Source of the DNA: an uncultured Chitinophagaceae bacterium
GTDB taxonomy: Bacteria > Bacteroidota > Bacteroidia > Chitinophagales > Chitinophagaceae
Reading direction: 5' to 3'
DNA: 64,000 bases
Assembly: GCA_937862815.1 (NCBI GenBank)
Contig: CALMED010000024.1
Location: 62,001 to 126,000 of the forward strand
The notes under the pieces were generated by a model. It was not told where the DNA came from. It made no database searches and saw only the letters and a program-made list of their open reading frames with translations. Made by a program: the position numbers and the translations under genes. Positions 45,134-54,492 of the stretch are shown here, one piece after another; position 1 is the stretch's first letter, and each line of letters begins with the position of its first letter.

Positions 45134-45862
45134 TTGTCAACGCACTATACTTACCTGCTGCTCATGGCCGGCTCCCTGGCAGGACCGCTGCTCCTGAGTT
45201 TTGATAAGAAAGTGGCCTTCCATACCAAATGGAAATATCTCTTTCCCGCCATCCTGCTCCCGGCGCTGTTTTTCCTGGTGTGGGATGAATTCAAAACACG
45301 TGCAGGCGTGTGGAGTTTCAGTCCGGAACACATACTGGGTGTGCGTCTCTTCTCTCTGCCATTGGAAGAAGTGTTGTTTTTCTTTGTGGTGCCGTACTGC
45401 TGCGTATTTATTTACGAGTGTGTAATCTGTTATTTTCCGCAAGTGAAAGGAAAAACCTGGGGCGACCGCGTGTTGTTGCTGCTGGCAGTACTCTTTACCA
45501 TTGCCGCATTGCTCACCTGGGGAAAGGCCTATACCTTCTATACCGCGCTGTTCAATGCCCTCTTCCTGGTGGCCCTGCTGCTGTTCCGCAAAACCTTCCG
45601 GTCTTTTGACGCGTCGGCTTTTTTTATTTCCTATGCTGTGATTGTCGTTCCATTTTTACTGGTGAACGGGTTGCTCACCGGTATTCCCGTTGTACTTTAT
45701 AACGATGCGGCCAACCTGGGCATACGCATTTTCCCGTTCCTGCCCTGGCCCATGAACAACATCCCGGCAGAGGACATTTTCTATGGAATGCTGCTTATCC
45801 TGATGAATGTAGTGCTGTTTGAATACCTGCGCAGCCGTCCTGCGCCACGCGTTTCTCAGTAA
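45134..45862 (+). CDS. Lycopene beta-cyclase, CrtYc-CrtYd fused type
   Basis: 242 residues with about seven helices arranged as two related halves. PLLLSFDKKVAFHTKWKYLFPAI opens the first, and PLEEVLFFFVVPYCCVFIYEC carries the conserved PxEE; IPAEDIFYGMLLILMNVVLFEYL is the second. This is the heterodimer-derived lycopene cyclase fold. TTG at 45134 is the likely start because it gives the normal N-terminus. It ends the operon, and its stop overlaps the convergent gene by 7 bases with no terminator seen between them. Confidence 0.91.
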   Translation: MSTHYTYLLLMAGSLAGPLLLSFDKKVAFHTKWKYLFPAILLPALFFLVWDEFKTRAGVWSFSPEHILGVRLFSLPLEEVLFFFVVPYCCVFIYECVICYFPQVKGKTWGDRVLLLLAVLFTIAALLTWGKAYTFYTALFNALFLVALLLFRKTFRSFDASAFFISYAVIVVPFLLVNGLLTGIPVVLYNDAANLGIRIFPFLPWPMNNIPAEDIFYGMLLILMNVVLFEYLRSRPAPRVSQ

Positions 45863-46740
45863 AGGCGGGTGCCGGGACACCCCACCCGTTTATCGCGCTT
45901 CATGGATGGAAGTCCGGAAGTACGCTGATACCAATCCACAAAAGGACGGATGGTGAAAGTTAACTGAACAAAGTAGTAAGCATCTTTATTCCGCGAGCTG
46001 CCCCGTAGAGATCCGGGTGCCGGATACGTGCCGCCTCCCCGGTAGGCGAGTGCCACCGCTTCCGGACCGCGATTGGCCAGCAGGGCTGCGGGGTCTGCAT
46101 AGGTAGTGCTCACATCATCAATGTAATCCGTCATCGTCTTCCGGTAACCGAACTCCAGTCCCACCCGCATGTCTTCATTCAGCGCATATTCCGCGCCTAT
46201 CCCAAACGGAATGGCAAACTGCCACGATTTATAGGGTTTCCTTCCTTCTGTAAAACCCTGTCCTTCGGTGCTCAGCGGCTGCAGGAACACGCGGTTGCCA
46301 TTGTCGTCGAGCGTGGCCGGCTTGATGTGAAAGAGTCCCACGCCCGCGAACACATAGGGAGTCCACCAGCGGTCGTTGAGGCTGAATAAATGGTACTGCG
46401 CACCAAGCTCCCATTCAAACAGGCGGGTGTCGAAACCAAGGTTACGTTGCTGCAGTGCCGTGTTCTTATTCCGGCTGTCGGTGGCCGTGAGTGTGGTGAG
46501 GCTGAGGAAGCTGCGGGCAGTGAGGTGTTCACTCAGGTCGTAGCGCACCCCGAGGCTACCGGCCAGTTTGGCCTGTGGAATGGACAGGCGTTGCTGCTGC
46601 AGGTCGCCCTGGTAGTTGGAGAAACCGAAACGCCCGGAAACGTGGAGGTTTTGGCTAAACGTGGTGAACGGAACGAACAGCATCCAGTGCCCTCCCCGGA
46701 AGAAACGATGAAAATATGCTGCGAATTGGCTGGTTTTCAT
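45856..46740 (-). CDS. Outer-membrane beta-barrel protein, DUF6089-like
   Basis: 294 residues from the ATG at 46740, ahead of a short signal-like segment (GHWMLFVPFTTFSQ). NLHVSGRFGFSNYQGDLQQQ and LGVRYDLSEHLTARSFLSL are beta-barrel strands. The mid-protein PYVFAGVGLFHIKPAT and the LEFGYRKTMTDYIDDVS segment are typical of DUF6089 proteins of Bacteroidota. Function unknown. Convergent with the carotenoid operon. Confidence 0.8.
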   Translation of the reverse strand: MKTSQFAAYFHRFFRGGHWMLFVPFTTFSQNLHVSGRFGFSNYQGDLQQQRLSIPQAKLAGSLGVRYDLSEHLTARSFLSLTTLTATDSRNKNTALQQRNLGFDTRLFEWELGAQYHLFSLNDRWWTPYVFAGVGLFHIKPATLDDNGNRVFLQPLSTEGQGFTEGRKPYKSWQFAIPFGIGAEYALNEDMRVGLEFGYRKTMTDYIDDVSTTYADPAALLANRGPEAVALAYRGGGTYPAPGSLRGSSRNKDAYYFVQLTFTIRPFVDWYQRTSGLPSMKRDKRVGCPGTRLY

Positions 46741-46887
46741 ACATCTTGAATTTGCTGCGGAAGGGCCCGCTTGCGGAAATAAGGGCAGGCAGGGCTCTCC
46801 GTGAATGGTCAAAACTAACACATCTCCCACAAGAACGGAAAATGACCGGTAATCGTATAGGCGCCAGCCCGCTTGTAGAAATTCCGG

Positions 46888-46918
46888 TTGACCGTCTGCC
46901 CAATCCGTTGTATTTTTA
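46888..46918 (+). promoter_or_regulatory. Candidate promoter of the metal-efflux operon
   Basis: TTG (46888-46890) and TATTTTTA (46911-46918) are 20 bases apart, a fair match to the -33/-7 pattern. The -7 box ends only 4 bases before the ATG at 46923, so the transcript would have almost no leader. Confidence 0.4.
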
Positions 46919-46922
46919 TTCC

Positions 46923-47315
46923 ATGTTCAGCTTCCGGCACATAACGGTTTGTTCCCTGTTGCTTCTCTATGCAATGGTGTACACGCCTGTGGCCGAGCTG
47001 TTTAAACTTCCGGTGCTGCTGGCCCATTACCAGGAGCACAAAACCGAAAATGAGACCATCTCCCTGTTGCAGTTCCTCCGGCTGCATTATTTCACCGCCC
47101 ATGAGCGTGCGACTGATGTAGACAAGCACATGCAACTTCCCTTTAAGGCGGGTGAATGCACCGTAGTTTCGCTGGCTGTACCCGCACTTCCTGCAGCGGA
47201 ACGCACCCTGCCCGATGTGCCGGTACACCAGACCGCTTCCCTCTACCCCAAGTACACCACACCGGTTTTTCATTCGGCCTATGCTGCCTGCATCTGGCAG
47301 CCTCCCCGTGCCTGA
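46923..47315 (+). CDS. Small exported protein of unknown function upstream of CzcA
   Basis: 130 residues with an N-terminal hydrophobic signal (FSFRHITVCSLLLLYAMVYTPVAEL). LAHYQEHKTENETISLLQFLRLHYF and a following DVDKHMQLPFK motif recall small His/Asp-rich proteins found beside Bacteroidota heavy-metal efflux genes. A longer in-frame reading from 46716 exists, but it would remove the signal from the N-terminus. A role in periplasmic metal handling is a guess from context. 70 bases separate it from the RND gene. Confidence 0.65.
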   Translation: MFSFRHITVCSLLLLYAMVYTPVAELFKLPVLLAHYQEHKTENETISLLQFLRLHYFTAHERATDVDKHMQLPFKAGECTVVSLAVPALPAAERTLPDVPVHQTASLYPKYTTPVFHSAYAACIWQPPRA

Positions 47316-47385
47316 CAGGCAGTTCTCTTTTTCATTTCCGGAAGACTCCTTCCGTATTTTCTTATTTGCAACATATTGAATCTGT

Positions 47386-50300
47386 ATGCTGAATAAAGTC
47401 ATTCAGTTTTCCATACACAACAAACTGATTATTGGTTTGCTGATGCTCTTTTGGGTGGGATATGGCAGCCTGCAACTCACCCGCCTGCCGATTGACGCAG
47501 TCCCCGACATCACCAACAACCAGGTGCAGGTGATTACCGTTACACCCGCCCTGGGTGCGCCGGATGTGGAGCGGTTGATCACGTTTCCCATAGAGCAGGC
47601 CTGCAGCAATATTCCGGGTCTTATTGAAATCCGGAGTTTTTCCCGGTTCGGCCTCTCCCTGGTAACCATTGTTTTTAACGACGAAACGGATGTGTACTGG
47701 GCCCGCCAGCAGATCAGCGAACGGCTGCGGGAAGTGCAGCAGGTGATTCCGGCGGGTGTGGGTTCGCCAACCCTGGCGCCGGTTACCACGGGACTGGGAG
47801 AAATTTATCAGTACGTGGTACGCCCGGCTAAAGGGTATGAAGAAAAATACGATATCCGCGAGTTGCGCAGCATCCAGGACTGGATCATCCGCCGCCAACT
47901 GTTGGGAACACCCGGCGTGGCCGATGTAAGCAGTTTTGGCGGGGAACTCAAGCAGTATGAAATAGCGGTGAAGCCCAATGAGCTGAAATCTTACAACCTC
48001 ACCATTGCAGATGTGTTTGCTGCCATTGAACGCAGCAACCAGAATACAGGTGGCGCTTACATCGAAAAAGGTCCCACCATCCTTTACATCCGCAGTGAAG
48101 GCCTGGTGAAAAACATGGCCGATATTGAAAATATTGTGGTGAAACAAACGGTCAATGGCGTCCCCGTACTGGTGCGTCATGTGGCCGAAGTACGCATGGG
48201 CAGCGCCATCCGTTACGGTGCCATGTGTTACAACGACCAGGGCGAAGTGGCCGGCGCTATTGTGATGATGCTGAAGGGTGAAAACTCCAGCGCCGTGATT
48301 AAACGCGTGAAAGACAGAATTGAACAGATCCGGCAAACACTACCGGAGGGCGTGGTGATAGAGCCGTTCCTCGACCGCACCAAGATGGTGAACAACGCCA
48401 TCCATACGGTAAAGACCAACCTGCTGGAAGGAGCCCTGATTGTGATTTTTGTACTGGTCCTCTTCCTGGGGCACCTGCGGGCCGGACTCATTGTGGCATC
48501 CGTTATTCCCCTCTCCATGCTTTTTGCTGTGAGTATGATGAATCTTTTTGGTGTGAGCGGCAACCTCATGAGCCTGGGTGCACTCGACTTCGGATTAATT
48601 GTTGACGGCGCGGTGATAGTGGTGGAAGCGGTGATGCACCGGCTTACCCATGCCCGGAAGTTTGCAACAGTGAACAAGCTGACGCAGCAGCAGATGGACA
48701 CGGAGGTAAACGATGCAGCTTCTAAAATGATGAATTCTGCCGTGTTTGGCCAGATTATCATCTTGATTGTGTACCTGCCCATTCTGTCTCTCGAGGGAAT
48801 TGAAGGTAAAATGTTCAAGCCGATGGCCCAGACGGTGGCGTTTGCCATCCTGGGAGCCGCCATCCTGTCTATCACCTATGTGCCCATGATGAGTGCCTTG
48901 TTGCTGGGCAGTAAGATCAGTCACAAGCGCACGTTTACCGACCGCATGATGGACTGGCTGCAACACCGTTACCAGCCCGTGCTGACCGCAGCACTGAAGC
49001 TGCCCCGGCTCATCATAGGGGTCGCCGTTGTTCTTTTTGCCGGTTCTGTGATTTTGTTGTCGCAAATGGGGGGTGAATTTATACCCGAACTGGAAGAGGG
49101 TGATTTTGCGGTTGATACCCGCGTGCTTACCGGCAGCAACCTCACCACCACCATCACAGTCACGCAGCAAACCGCCGGTATTTTACTAAGTCAGTTTCCC
49201 GAAGTGGAGAAAGTGGTGACCAAGATCGGCAGCGGCGAAATCCCCACCGATCCCATGCCCATTGAAGCCAGCGACATGATGGTGATCCTGAAAGACAAAA
49301 AGAAGTGGACATCCGCCAAAAGCTTTGATGAGCTGGCCGAGAAAATGGGGGAGGCACTGAGTGTTATCCCCGGTGTAACCACCGGTTTTCAGTTTCCGGT
49401 GCAGATGCGGTTTAATGAACTGATGACCGGGGCCCGGCAGGATGTGGTGTGTAAGATCTTCGGTGAAGACCTCGATACCCTGGCCCAATACGCCGGGCGG
49501 CTGGGGACCCTGATCCAGCAGGTGCAGGGCGCCCGTGACCTGTACGTGGAAACGGTTACCGGCATGCCGCAGATTGTGGTGAGTTATAACCGTTCCGCCC
49601 TGGCGCAGTATGGCATCAGCGTGTCCGATATCAATAATACGCTCAATACCGCCTTTGCGGGGCAGGCAACCGGTACTGTTTTTGAAGGCGAACGCCGGTT
49701 CGACCTCGTGGTGCGGCTGGCCGGCAATGCCCGGCAGAACCTGGAAGATGTACGTAACCTGCTCATTCCGGTGGCAGGCGGCATCCAGATTCCGCTCTAC
49801 CAGCTGGCCACCATTGAAGAGAAAGAAGGTCCCAACCAGATTCAGCGGGAGGATGCCAAAAGACGTATTGTGGTGGGCTTCAACGTGCGGGGCCGCGATG
49901 TGCAGTCCATCGTGCATGAATTGCAGGATATGGTGGCGAATCAGCTAAAGTTTCCCCCCGGCTACTTTGTAACCTATGGCGGTGCTTTTGAAAACCTGGA
50001 AGAGGCCAAGCAGCGTCTTAGTATTGCCGTACCAGTGGCACTGATCCTGATTTTCCTGATGCTGTATTTCGCTTTCCGTTCGTTTAAGTACGGCCTGCTT
50101 ATTTACTCGGCCATACCGCTGAGCGCCATCGGCGGTGTGTTCTCCCTTTGGATCCGGGATATGCCCTTCAGCATTTCCGCCGGTGTGGGCTTCATTGCCC
50201 TTTTTGGTGTGGCGGTGCTCAACGGTATTGTATTGATAGCCGAGTTCAACCGCTTAAAGGGGAGTGGGTTGCACGATACCCGGTTTATTGTTATGGAAGG

Positions 50301-51732
50301 AACCCGTATCCGACTGCGGCCGGTGCTGATGACGGCTGCCGTGGCTTCGCTGGGCTTCCTGCCCATGGCGCTCAGCCAGGGTGCCGGTGCCGAAGTGCAG
50401 CGTCCCCTGGCCACCGTGGTCATCGGTGGCTTGATCACCTCCACCTTCCTCACCCTGGTGGTACTGCCCGTGCTGTATGTTTTATTTGAGAAAGGATACA
50501 AACGCAAAATAATGAAACCGCTTGTCACCCTCCTGCTTCTGGCGCTTGCACCTGCACTTCCGGCTGCTGCACAGACAAAACTCAGCCTGCAGCAGGCCCT
50601 TGATTCTGCCCGTACAAATAACCTCGTCGTACAGGAAGGGCGGATGCAAACCCGCTACTATCGTGAACTCACCGGTAGTGCCGTGCAGCTTCCGCCAACG
50701 GAGTTCCGGGGCGAATATGGACAGGTCAACAGCATAAACAGCGACTCCTGGCTTGGCGTTTCGCAGGGTTTTCAACTGCCAGGAGTGTACCGCACCCAGC
50801 GCCGGGTTTATGAGCAACAGGTGCAGGTGAGCACGGCCGACGAAGTACTGCGCACCAACCAGGTGCAGCAGCAGGTGAAGGAGGTCTACTACGCCCTGGT
50901 GGTGGTAGCCGCGAAAATCCGGTTGCTGGAGCAGTCCGATACCCTCTTTGTCAGCTTTCTGCATCGCAGCGAAGAACGCTTCCGCCTGGGCGAGAGTGAT
51001 GTGCTGGAGCGCAACACCGCCCGCAACCTGCAGGGACAGCTCCGCAACCAGTTGATCCTGCTCCGGCAGGAATACCGCCAGCTGCAGGAATTGCTGCAGG
51101 TATTGCTTCATGCCGGCCAGCCGGTGGAGCCCGTTCCCTTAGAAACACGCTACCCCTTTCGTCTGCTGGTAAAGGACAACGGACATCCCTTGCTGCAATT
51201 ACAGCGGCAGCAGGTGGAGCTGAGCCGGCGGCTAATTCAACTGGAGCGTTCTAAACTCGCTCCCAGTTTCAGCCTGGGATACAATAATATCTCCATCAAC
51301 GGCTTTATGAAAGTGGGCAATGATGAAATCTTCTTTAATCACAACCGCCGTTTTTCGTCCGTTAATGCGGGCCTGGCGGTACCCCTTTTCCGTCGTGCCC
51401 AGCAGTCCCGCATCCGTGCAGCTGAAATCGCTACCGGGCAACAGGAGCTGCAGGCGCAGGCCGCCGCTGAACAGCTGACCTACCGCCGGAAAGTGGCCCT
51501 GCAGGAATACGATCGCTTTCTGCAAATAGTGGAGAACTACGAATCCTTTCTGTTACCCAACGCCCGGCAATTGCTGGCAGCTGCCGGTAAACGGCTCCTT
51601 ACGGGTGAAATAAACGTACTGGAGTGGACCCTGCTCACCAGTCAGTCCATTCAAACTGAGCTGCAGTACCACGATGCGGTACGTCAACTCAATAACAGTT
51701 CTTTTATGCTGGAAAGCTTCTACCAACTTTAA
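47386..51732 (+). CDS. CusA/CzcA-type heavy-metal RND pump fused to a TolC-like domain
   Basis: 1448 residues. The first 1040 or so form a heavy-metal RND transporter: N-terminal helix, then LPIDAVPDITNNQVQV, and the charged helix LDFGLIVDGAVIVVEAV typical of the HME subfamily. At residue 1043 a second signal-like segment (MKPLVTLLLLALAPALPAAAQ) opens a TolC-like outer-membrane factor of about 400 residues (LSLQQALDSARTNNLVV). The fusion is common in Bacteroidota. It exports divalent or monovalent metal cations; the metal cannot be told from sequence alone. The adaptor gene follows 10 bases downstream. Confidence 0.94.
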   Translation: MLNKVIQFSIHNKLIIGLLMLFWVGYGSLQLTRLPIDAVPDITNNQVQVITVTPALGAPDVERLITFPIEQACSNIPGLIEIRSFSRFGLSLVTIVFNDETDVYWARQQISERLREVQQVIPAGVGSPTLAPVTTGLGEIYQYVVRPAKGYEEKYDIRELRSIQDWIIRRQLLGTPGVADVSSFGGELKQYEIAVKPNELKSYNLTIADVFAAIERSNQNTGGAYIEKGPTILYIRSEGLVKNMADIENIVVKQTVNGVPVLVRHVAEVRMGSAIRYGAMCYNDQGEVAGAIVMMLKGENSSAVIKRVKDRIEQIRQTLPEGVVIEPFLDRTKMVNNAIHTVKTNLLEGALIVIFVLVLFLGHLRAGLIVASVIPLSMLFAVSMMNLFGVSGNLMSLGALDFGLIVDGAVIVVEAVMHRLTHARKFATVNKLTQQQMDTEVNDAASKMMNSAVFGQIIILIVYLPILSLEGIEGKMFKPMAQTVAFAILGAAILSITYVPMMSALLLGSKISHKRTFTDRMMDWLQHRYQPVLTAALKLPRLIIGVAVVLFAGSVILLSQMGGEFIPELEEGDFAVDTRVLTGSNLTTTITVTQQTAGILLSQFPEVEKVVTKIGSGEIPTDPMPIEASDMMVILKDKKKWTSAKSFDELAEKMGEALSVIPGVTTGFQFPVQMRFNELMTGARQDVVCKIFGEDLDTLAQYAGRLGTLIQQVQGARDLYVETVTGMPQIVVSYNRSALAQYGISVSDINNTLNTAFAGQATGTVFEGERRFDLVVRLAGNARQNLEDVRNLLIPVAGGIQIPLYQLATIEEKEGPNQIQREDAKRRIVVGFNVRGRDVQSIVHELQDMVANQLKFPPGYFVTYGGAFENLEEAKQRLSIAVPVALILIFLMLYFAFRSFKYGLLIYSAIPLSAIGGVFSLWIRDMPFSISAGVGFIALFGVAVLNGIVLIAEFNRLKGSGLHDTRFIVMEGTRIRLRPVLMTAAVASLGFLPMALSQGAGAEVQRPLATVVIGGLITSTFLTLVVLPVLYVLFEKGYKRKIMKPLVTLLLLALAPALPAAAQTKLSLQQALDSARTNNLVVQEGRMQTRYYRELTGSAVQLPPTEFRGEYGQVNSINSDSWLGVSQGFQLPGVYRTQRRVYEQQVQVSTADEVLRTNQVQQQVKEVYYALVVVAAKIRLLEQSDTLFVSFLHRSEERFRLGESDVLERNTARNLQGQLRNQLILLRQEYRQLQELLQVLLHAGQPVEPVPLETRYPFRLLVKDNGHPLLQLQRQQVELSRRLIQLERSKLAPSFSLGYNNISINGFMKVGNDEIFFNHNRRFSSVNAGLAVPLFRRAQQSRIRAAEIATGQQELQAQAAAEQLTYRRKVALQEYDRFLQIVENYESFLLPNARQLLAAAGKRLLTGEINVLEWTLLTSQSIQTELQYHDAVRQLNNSSFMLESFYQL

Positions 51733-51742
51733 TCTAACAATC

Positions 51743-52888
51743 ATGATGCAACGATTTTTTTTATGGGCCGCACTGCTTACAGCCACAGCCTGCGGAAGCA
51801 AACAGCACCAGGAACAGGAGCAACCAGGCAGCTCCGGTGCCGACGTAACGGAAGTAACACTCACCGAAGCGCAACTGCAACAGGCAAAAATTGACACCGG
51901 CCGGTTGATGCACCGTACCATGACCAGCCGCCTGCAGGTAAACGGCCTGGTGGATGTGCCGCCGCAAAGCATGATCTCGGTGAGCTTTCCGCTGGGTGGC
52001 TACCTCAAATCCACCCGTTTGTTGCCGGGCTTGCGCATCCGCAAAGGGGAGGTGCTGGCCGTGCTGGAAGATCCGCAATACATCCAGTTGCAGCAGGATT
52101 ATCTTTCTGCCCGTGCACGGCTTCGTTTTGCGGAAGCCGATTACCGCCGGCAACAGGAACTGGGCACCACGCAGGCGAGCAGCGAAAAGATGGTGCAGCA
52201 GGCACAGGCGGAGTTTGAGCGCCTGCAGGTGGAAGTGAAGGGGCTGGGCACCAAACTGCAACTGATCAACATCAACCCGGCTACACTCACCGTGGAATCC
52301 ATCAGCAGAAGCGTGCAGGTATATTCACCCATCAACGGGTTTGTAAGTAAAGTCAATGTGAATATCGGGAAATACGTGAGCCCCACGGAAGTATTGTTTG
52401 AACTGGTGGATCCCTCCGACATCCACCTCAACCTGACAGTCTTTGAGAAAGATGCCGCCCTGCTCCGCATCGGCCAACGGGTGGTGGCGTACAGCAATCA
52501 CAAACCCGATGAGAAGCACCTCGCAGATATCTTCCTCATCAGCCATAACATCAACGAAGACCGGGCCGTGCAGGTGCATTGCCATTTTGATGATTACGAT
52601 CCGCTGTTGCTACCCGGTATGTATATGAATGCGGTGGTGGAAGTAGAGCAAACAAAAGCACCGGTACTGCCTGCTGAAGCGGTGGTACGATGGCAGAACA
52701 AACATTATGTGTTCATTGTAAAGGAGAAAAATCTCTTTGAGCTGCTTGAAGTAACACCGGGAGTTACCGATGGCGGGTATACGATCATTCAACCGGTAAC
52801 CGACCGCAAGCTGGAAACGTTAACATTCGTCACCCGCAATGCCTATACCTTACTGATGAAAATGAAGAACAATACGGGGGATGAGTAG
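51743..52888 (+). CDS. RND efflux periplasmic adaptor lipoprotein (CzcB/CusB type)
   Basis: 381 residues. The signal peptide ends in a lipobox (TATAC), so it is probably a lipoprotein. Coiled-coil hairpin (about 110-160, RARLRFAEADYRRQQELG) and lipoyl halves (LPGLRIRKGEVLAVLEDPQYI, VYSPINGFVSKVNVNIGKYV) are in the usual order. I chose the ATG pair at 51743; an in-frame ATG at 51674 lies within the pump gene. It bridges the pump and the outer-membrane component. Confidence 0.92.
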   Translation: MMQRFFLWAALLTATACGSKQHQEQEQPGSSGADVTEVTLTEAQLQQAKIDTGRLMHRTMTSRLQVNGLVDVPPQSMISVSFPLGGYLKSTRLLPGLRIRKGEVLAVLEDPQYIQLQQDYLSARARLRFAEADYRRQQELGTTQASSEKMVQQAQAEFERLQVEVKGLGTKLQLININPATLTVESISRSVQVYSPINGFVSKVNVNIGKYVSPTEVLFELVDPSDIHLNLTVFEKDAALLRIGQRVVAYSNHKPDEKHLADIFLISHNINEDRAVQVHCHFDDYDPLLLPGMYMNAVVEVEQTKAPVLPAEAVVRWQNKHYVFIVKEKNLFELLEVTPGVTDGGYTIIQPVTDRKLETLTFVTRNAYTLLMKMKNNTGDE

Positions 52889-52920
52889 AAGAAAAATATT
52901 TAACTGTGCTCTGTTGCTGC

Positions 52921-54057
52921 TCAAAATGATTCTGCAACCATAAAATACCATTGTCCGCCTTCACGGCCATATCCGTAATCGAATCGGATATTGAGACGTT
53001 CAGCCGGATCAACTACAAGCCGCAGGCCGCTGCCAACTGAGTATTTCAGTGTGTTCAGCCGCACTTGTGACGATGAACCAAATACATCGCCAACGCCGGC
53101 AAAGCCCACCATGCCCAGTCGCCAGAACAGGGGAAAGCGGTATTCAATTTGCGTACCTGCAAAGTGATTATCCCGGAAACGGTTGCGGGCATAGCCCCGC
53201 AGCAGGTCATCACCTCCCAGCGTACTGAGGGCCAGAAAAGGCACATCGCCGTAGGTAAGCCGCATACGGGTTTGCAGGGCCAGAATATGCTTGTGCCGCA
53301 GTTGCCAGTATTTCTGGTATTGTGCGTTGAGATTGGTATACCGGAAATTGCTGCCCATTGCAGGCACAAAAAAGTAAGACGACAGTTCCAGCAGTGAGCC
53401 TTTGTAAGCGTTAATAATATTGTCCCGGTTATCGCGGATGCCCACAATGCCAAAACCCGTTCCGGTACCCCCCCGGGAGCCGGTAATGTTTCCTGATTCG
53501 AGCAGGCCGCCTGCAGTGTATGAGAAGTCGTATTGAAATTCGTATTGGTAATCCAGTCCAAGAAATAGTCCCGGCCTGATTTTTTTCAGAAACATGGCTT
53601 TCAGCTGCAGGAGGTTGTAGCTATAGCGCTCCATCTCTTCTTTTGTGGTACTGTTGCCAATACCATAAAACCGGTCAGGAAAGTTGCGGAAGCGGGCATC
53701 TCCCTTCAATAAATAATTTTCGTTGCGGGTAAAAATGTTCCAGGTACTCCAGATGTCCAGTTGTTTGTTTTCAGTGTAGTCGGCCAAAAACTGCACATAA
53801 CTGGTACGGGCATCTGCCTGGTTGCTGTCGCGTGACGGCACCCTGAAGTAGTAGGCGCCGGCGCCTCCATAGGCCCAACGCGTATCGGGCGTATAATACA
53901 GCAGCGGCAGCACAATAATGCCTTGTTTACGGGTTGGTAAGGTATCGGAAAGCGGGGCAAAGCCGAAGAGTTTTTTCGAAACTTTGGGTACAGTATCCTG
54001 TGCAGTTGCTGCAAGTGAGCACAAAAGCAGTAGTAACACAAAGCCGAAAGGGCGCAT
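52921..54057 (-). CDS. BamA/TamA-like outer-membrane barrel (surface antigen type)
   Basis: 378 residues with signal peptide RPFGFVLLLLLCSLAATAQ. The body lacks POTRA repeats and consists of barrel strands (YGGAGAYYFRVPSRD, FLGLDYQYEFQYDF, LLRGYARNRFRDNHFAGTQIEYRFPLFW). The last includes the RGY motif of the Omp85 barrel. It ends FMVAESF with a terminal aromatic. Small barrel-only members of this family occur widely in Bacteroidota; their role is unclear. Convergent with the metal-efflux adaptor gene. Confidence 0.85.
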   Translation of the reverse strand: MRPFGFVLLLLLCSLAATAQDTVPKVSKKLFGFAPLSDTLPTRKQGIIVLPLLYYTPDTRWAYGGAGAYYFRVPSRDSNQADARTSYVQFLADYTENKQLDIWSTWNIFTRNENYLLKGDARFRNFPDRFYGIGNSTTKEEMERYSYNLLQLKAMFLKKIRPGLFLGLDYQYEFQYDFSYTAGGLLESGNITGSRGGTGTGFGIVGIRDNRDNIINAYKGSLLELSSYFFVPAMGSNFRYTNLNAQYQKYWQLRHKHILALQTRMRLTYGDVPFLALSTLGGDDLLRGYARNRFRDNHFAGTQIEYRFPLFWRLGMVGFAGVGDVFGSSSQVRLNTLKYSVGSGLRLVVDPAERLNIRFDYGYGREGGQWYFMVAESF

Positions 54058-54061
54058 GGAG

Positions 54062-54069
54062 TAAAAATA
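54062..54069 (-). promoter_or_regulatory. -7 box of the BamA/TamA-like gene
   Basis: TATTTTTA on the minus strand ends 4 bases before the ATG at 54057, the same spacing as at 46911 and 62272. No convincing -33 box. Confidence 0.35.
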
Positions 54070-54454
54070 AGGCAAATCGCAGGGTTGTGCTAAAAAGGTG
54101 GAAGATATGATTTACAATGTGCGAAGAGGAGGCCCAATGCGAACAGTATAGGGTGGAGCGCGTTTGGTTTGAAGTGAATGAAGGGGGCTTCCAAAGTCAT
54201 CAAACAAGGGGCTGTAGTCCCGGTTCATTCAAGCTATGGCCCCGCCAAACTTAATTGTGTGTAGTTAGAGCCTTTCCAGGCAACGGCGGGAGTGACTATT
54301 GTGCCGCACACTTTTCAGGTCCTGCAGGCCTTCAGCCTGGGGAATATATTTCAGCAAGTTTCATCTCAGCAGGTTCTGGCTTCTGGCCAACCCTGCGGGA
54401 CGGTTTGGTGTCGGCAACCGAAACCGGAATTGCATCGTCTAGGCCTTAACCAAT
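54070..54454. other. Intergenic stretch without a supported gene
   Basis: About 385 bases between the Omp85-like gene and the tRNA terminator. Several short inverted repeats are present (around GGGCTGTAGTCCC near 54209 and AGGCCTTCAGCCT near 54329). A 64-codon open frame lacks coding character. It may be a repeat remnant. Confidence 0.5.
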
Positions 54455-54486
54455 AAAAAAGCGAAACGGGTAAACCATTTCGCTTT
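54455..54486 (-). terminator. Terminator of the tRNA-Arg gene
   Basis: On the minus strand AAAGCGAAA pairs with TTTCGCTTT around an 11-nt loop, followed by T-rich sequence. It lies 7 bases past the tRNA 3' end. Confidence 0.8.
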
Positions 54487-54492
54487 GTGTAG

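Noticed and set aside
54255..54449. 64-codon open frame upstream of the tRNA terminator
   Set aside because: No start context, no family resemblance, and it overlaps short inverted repeats.
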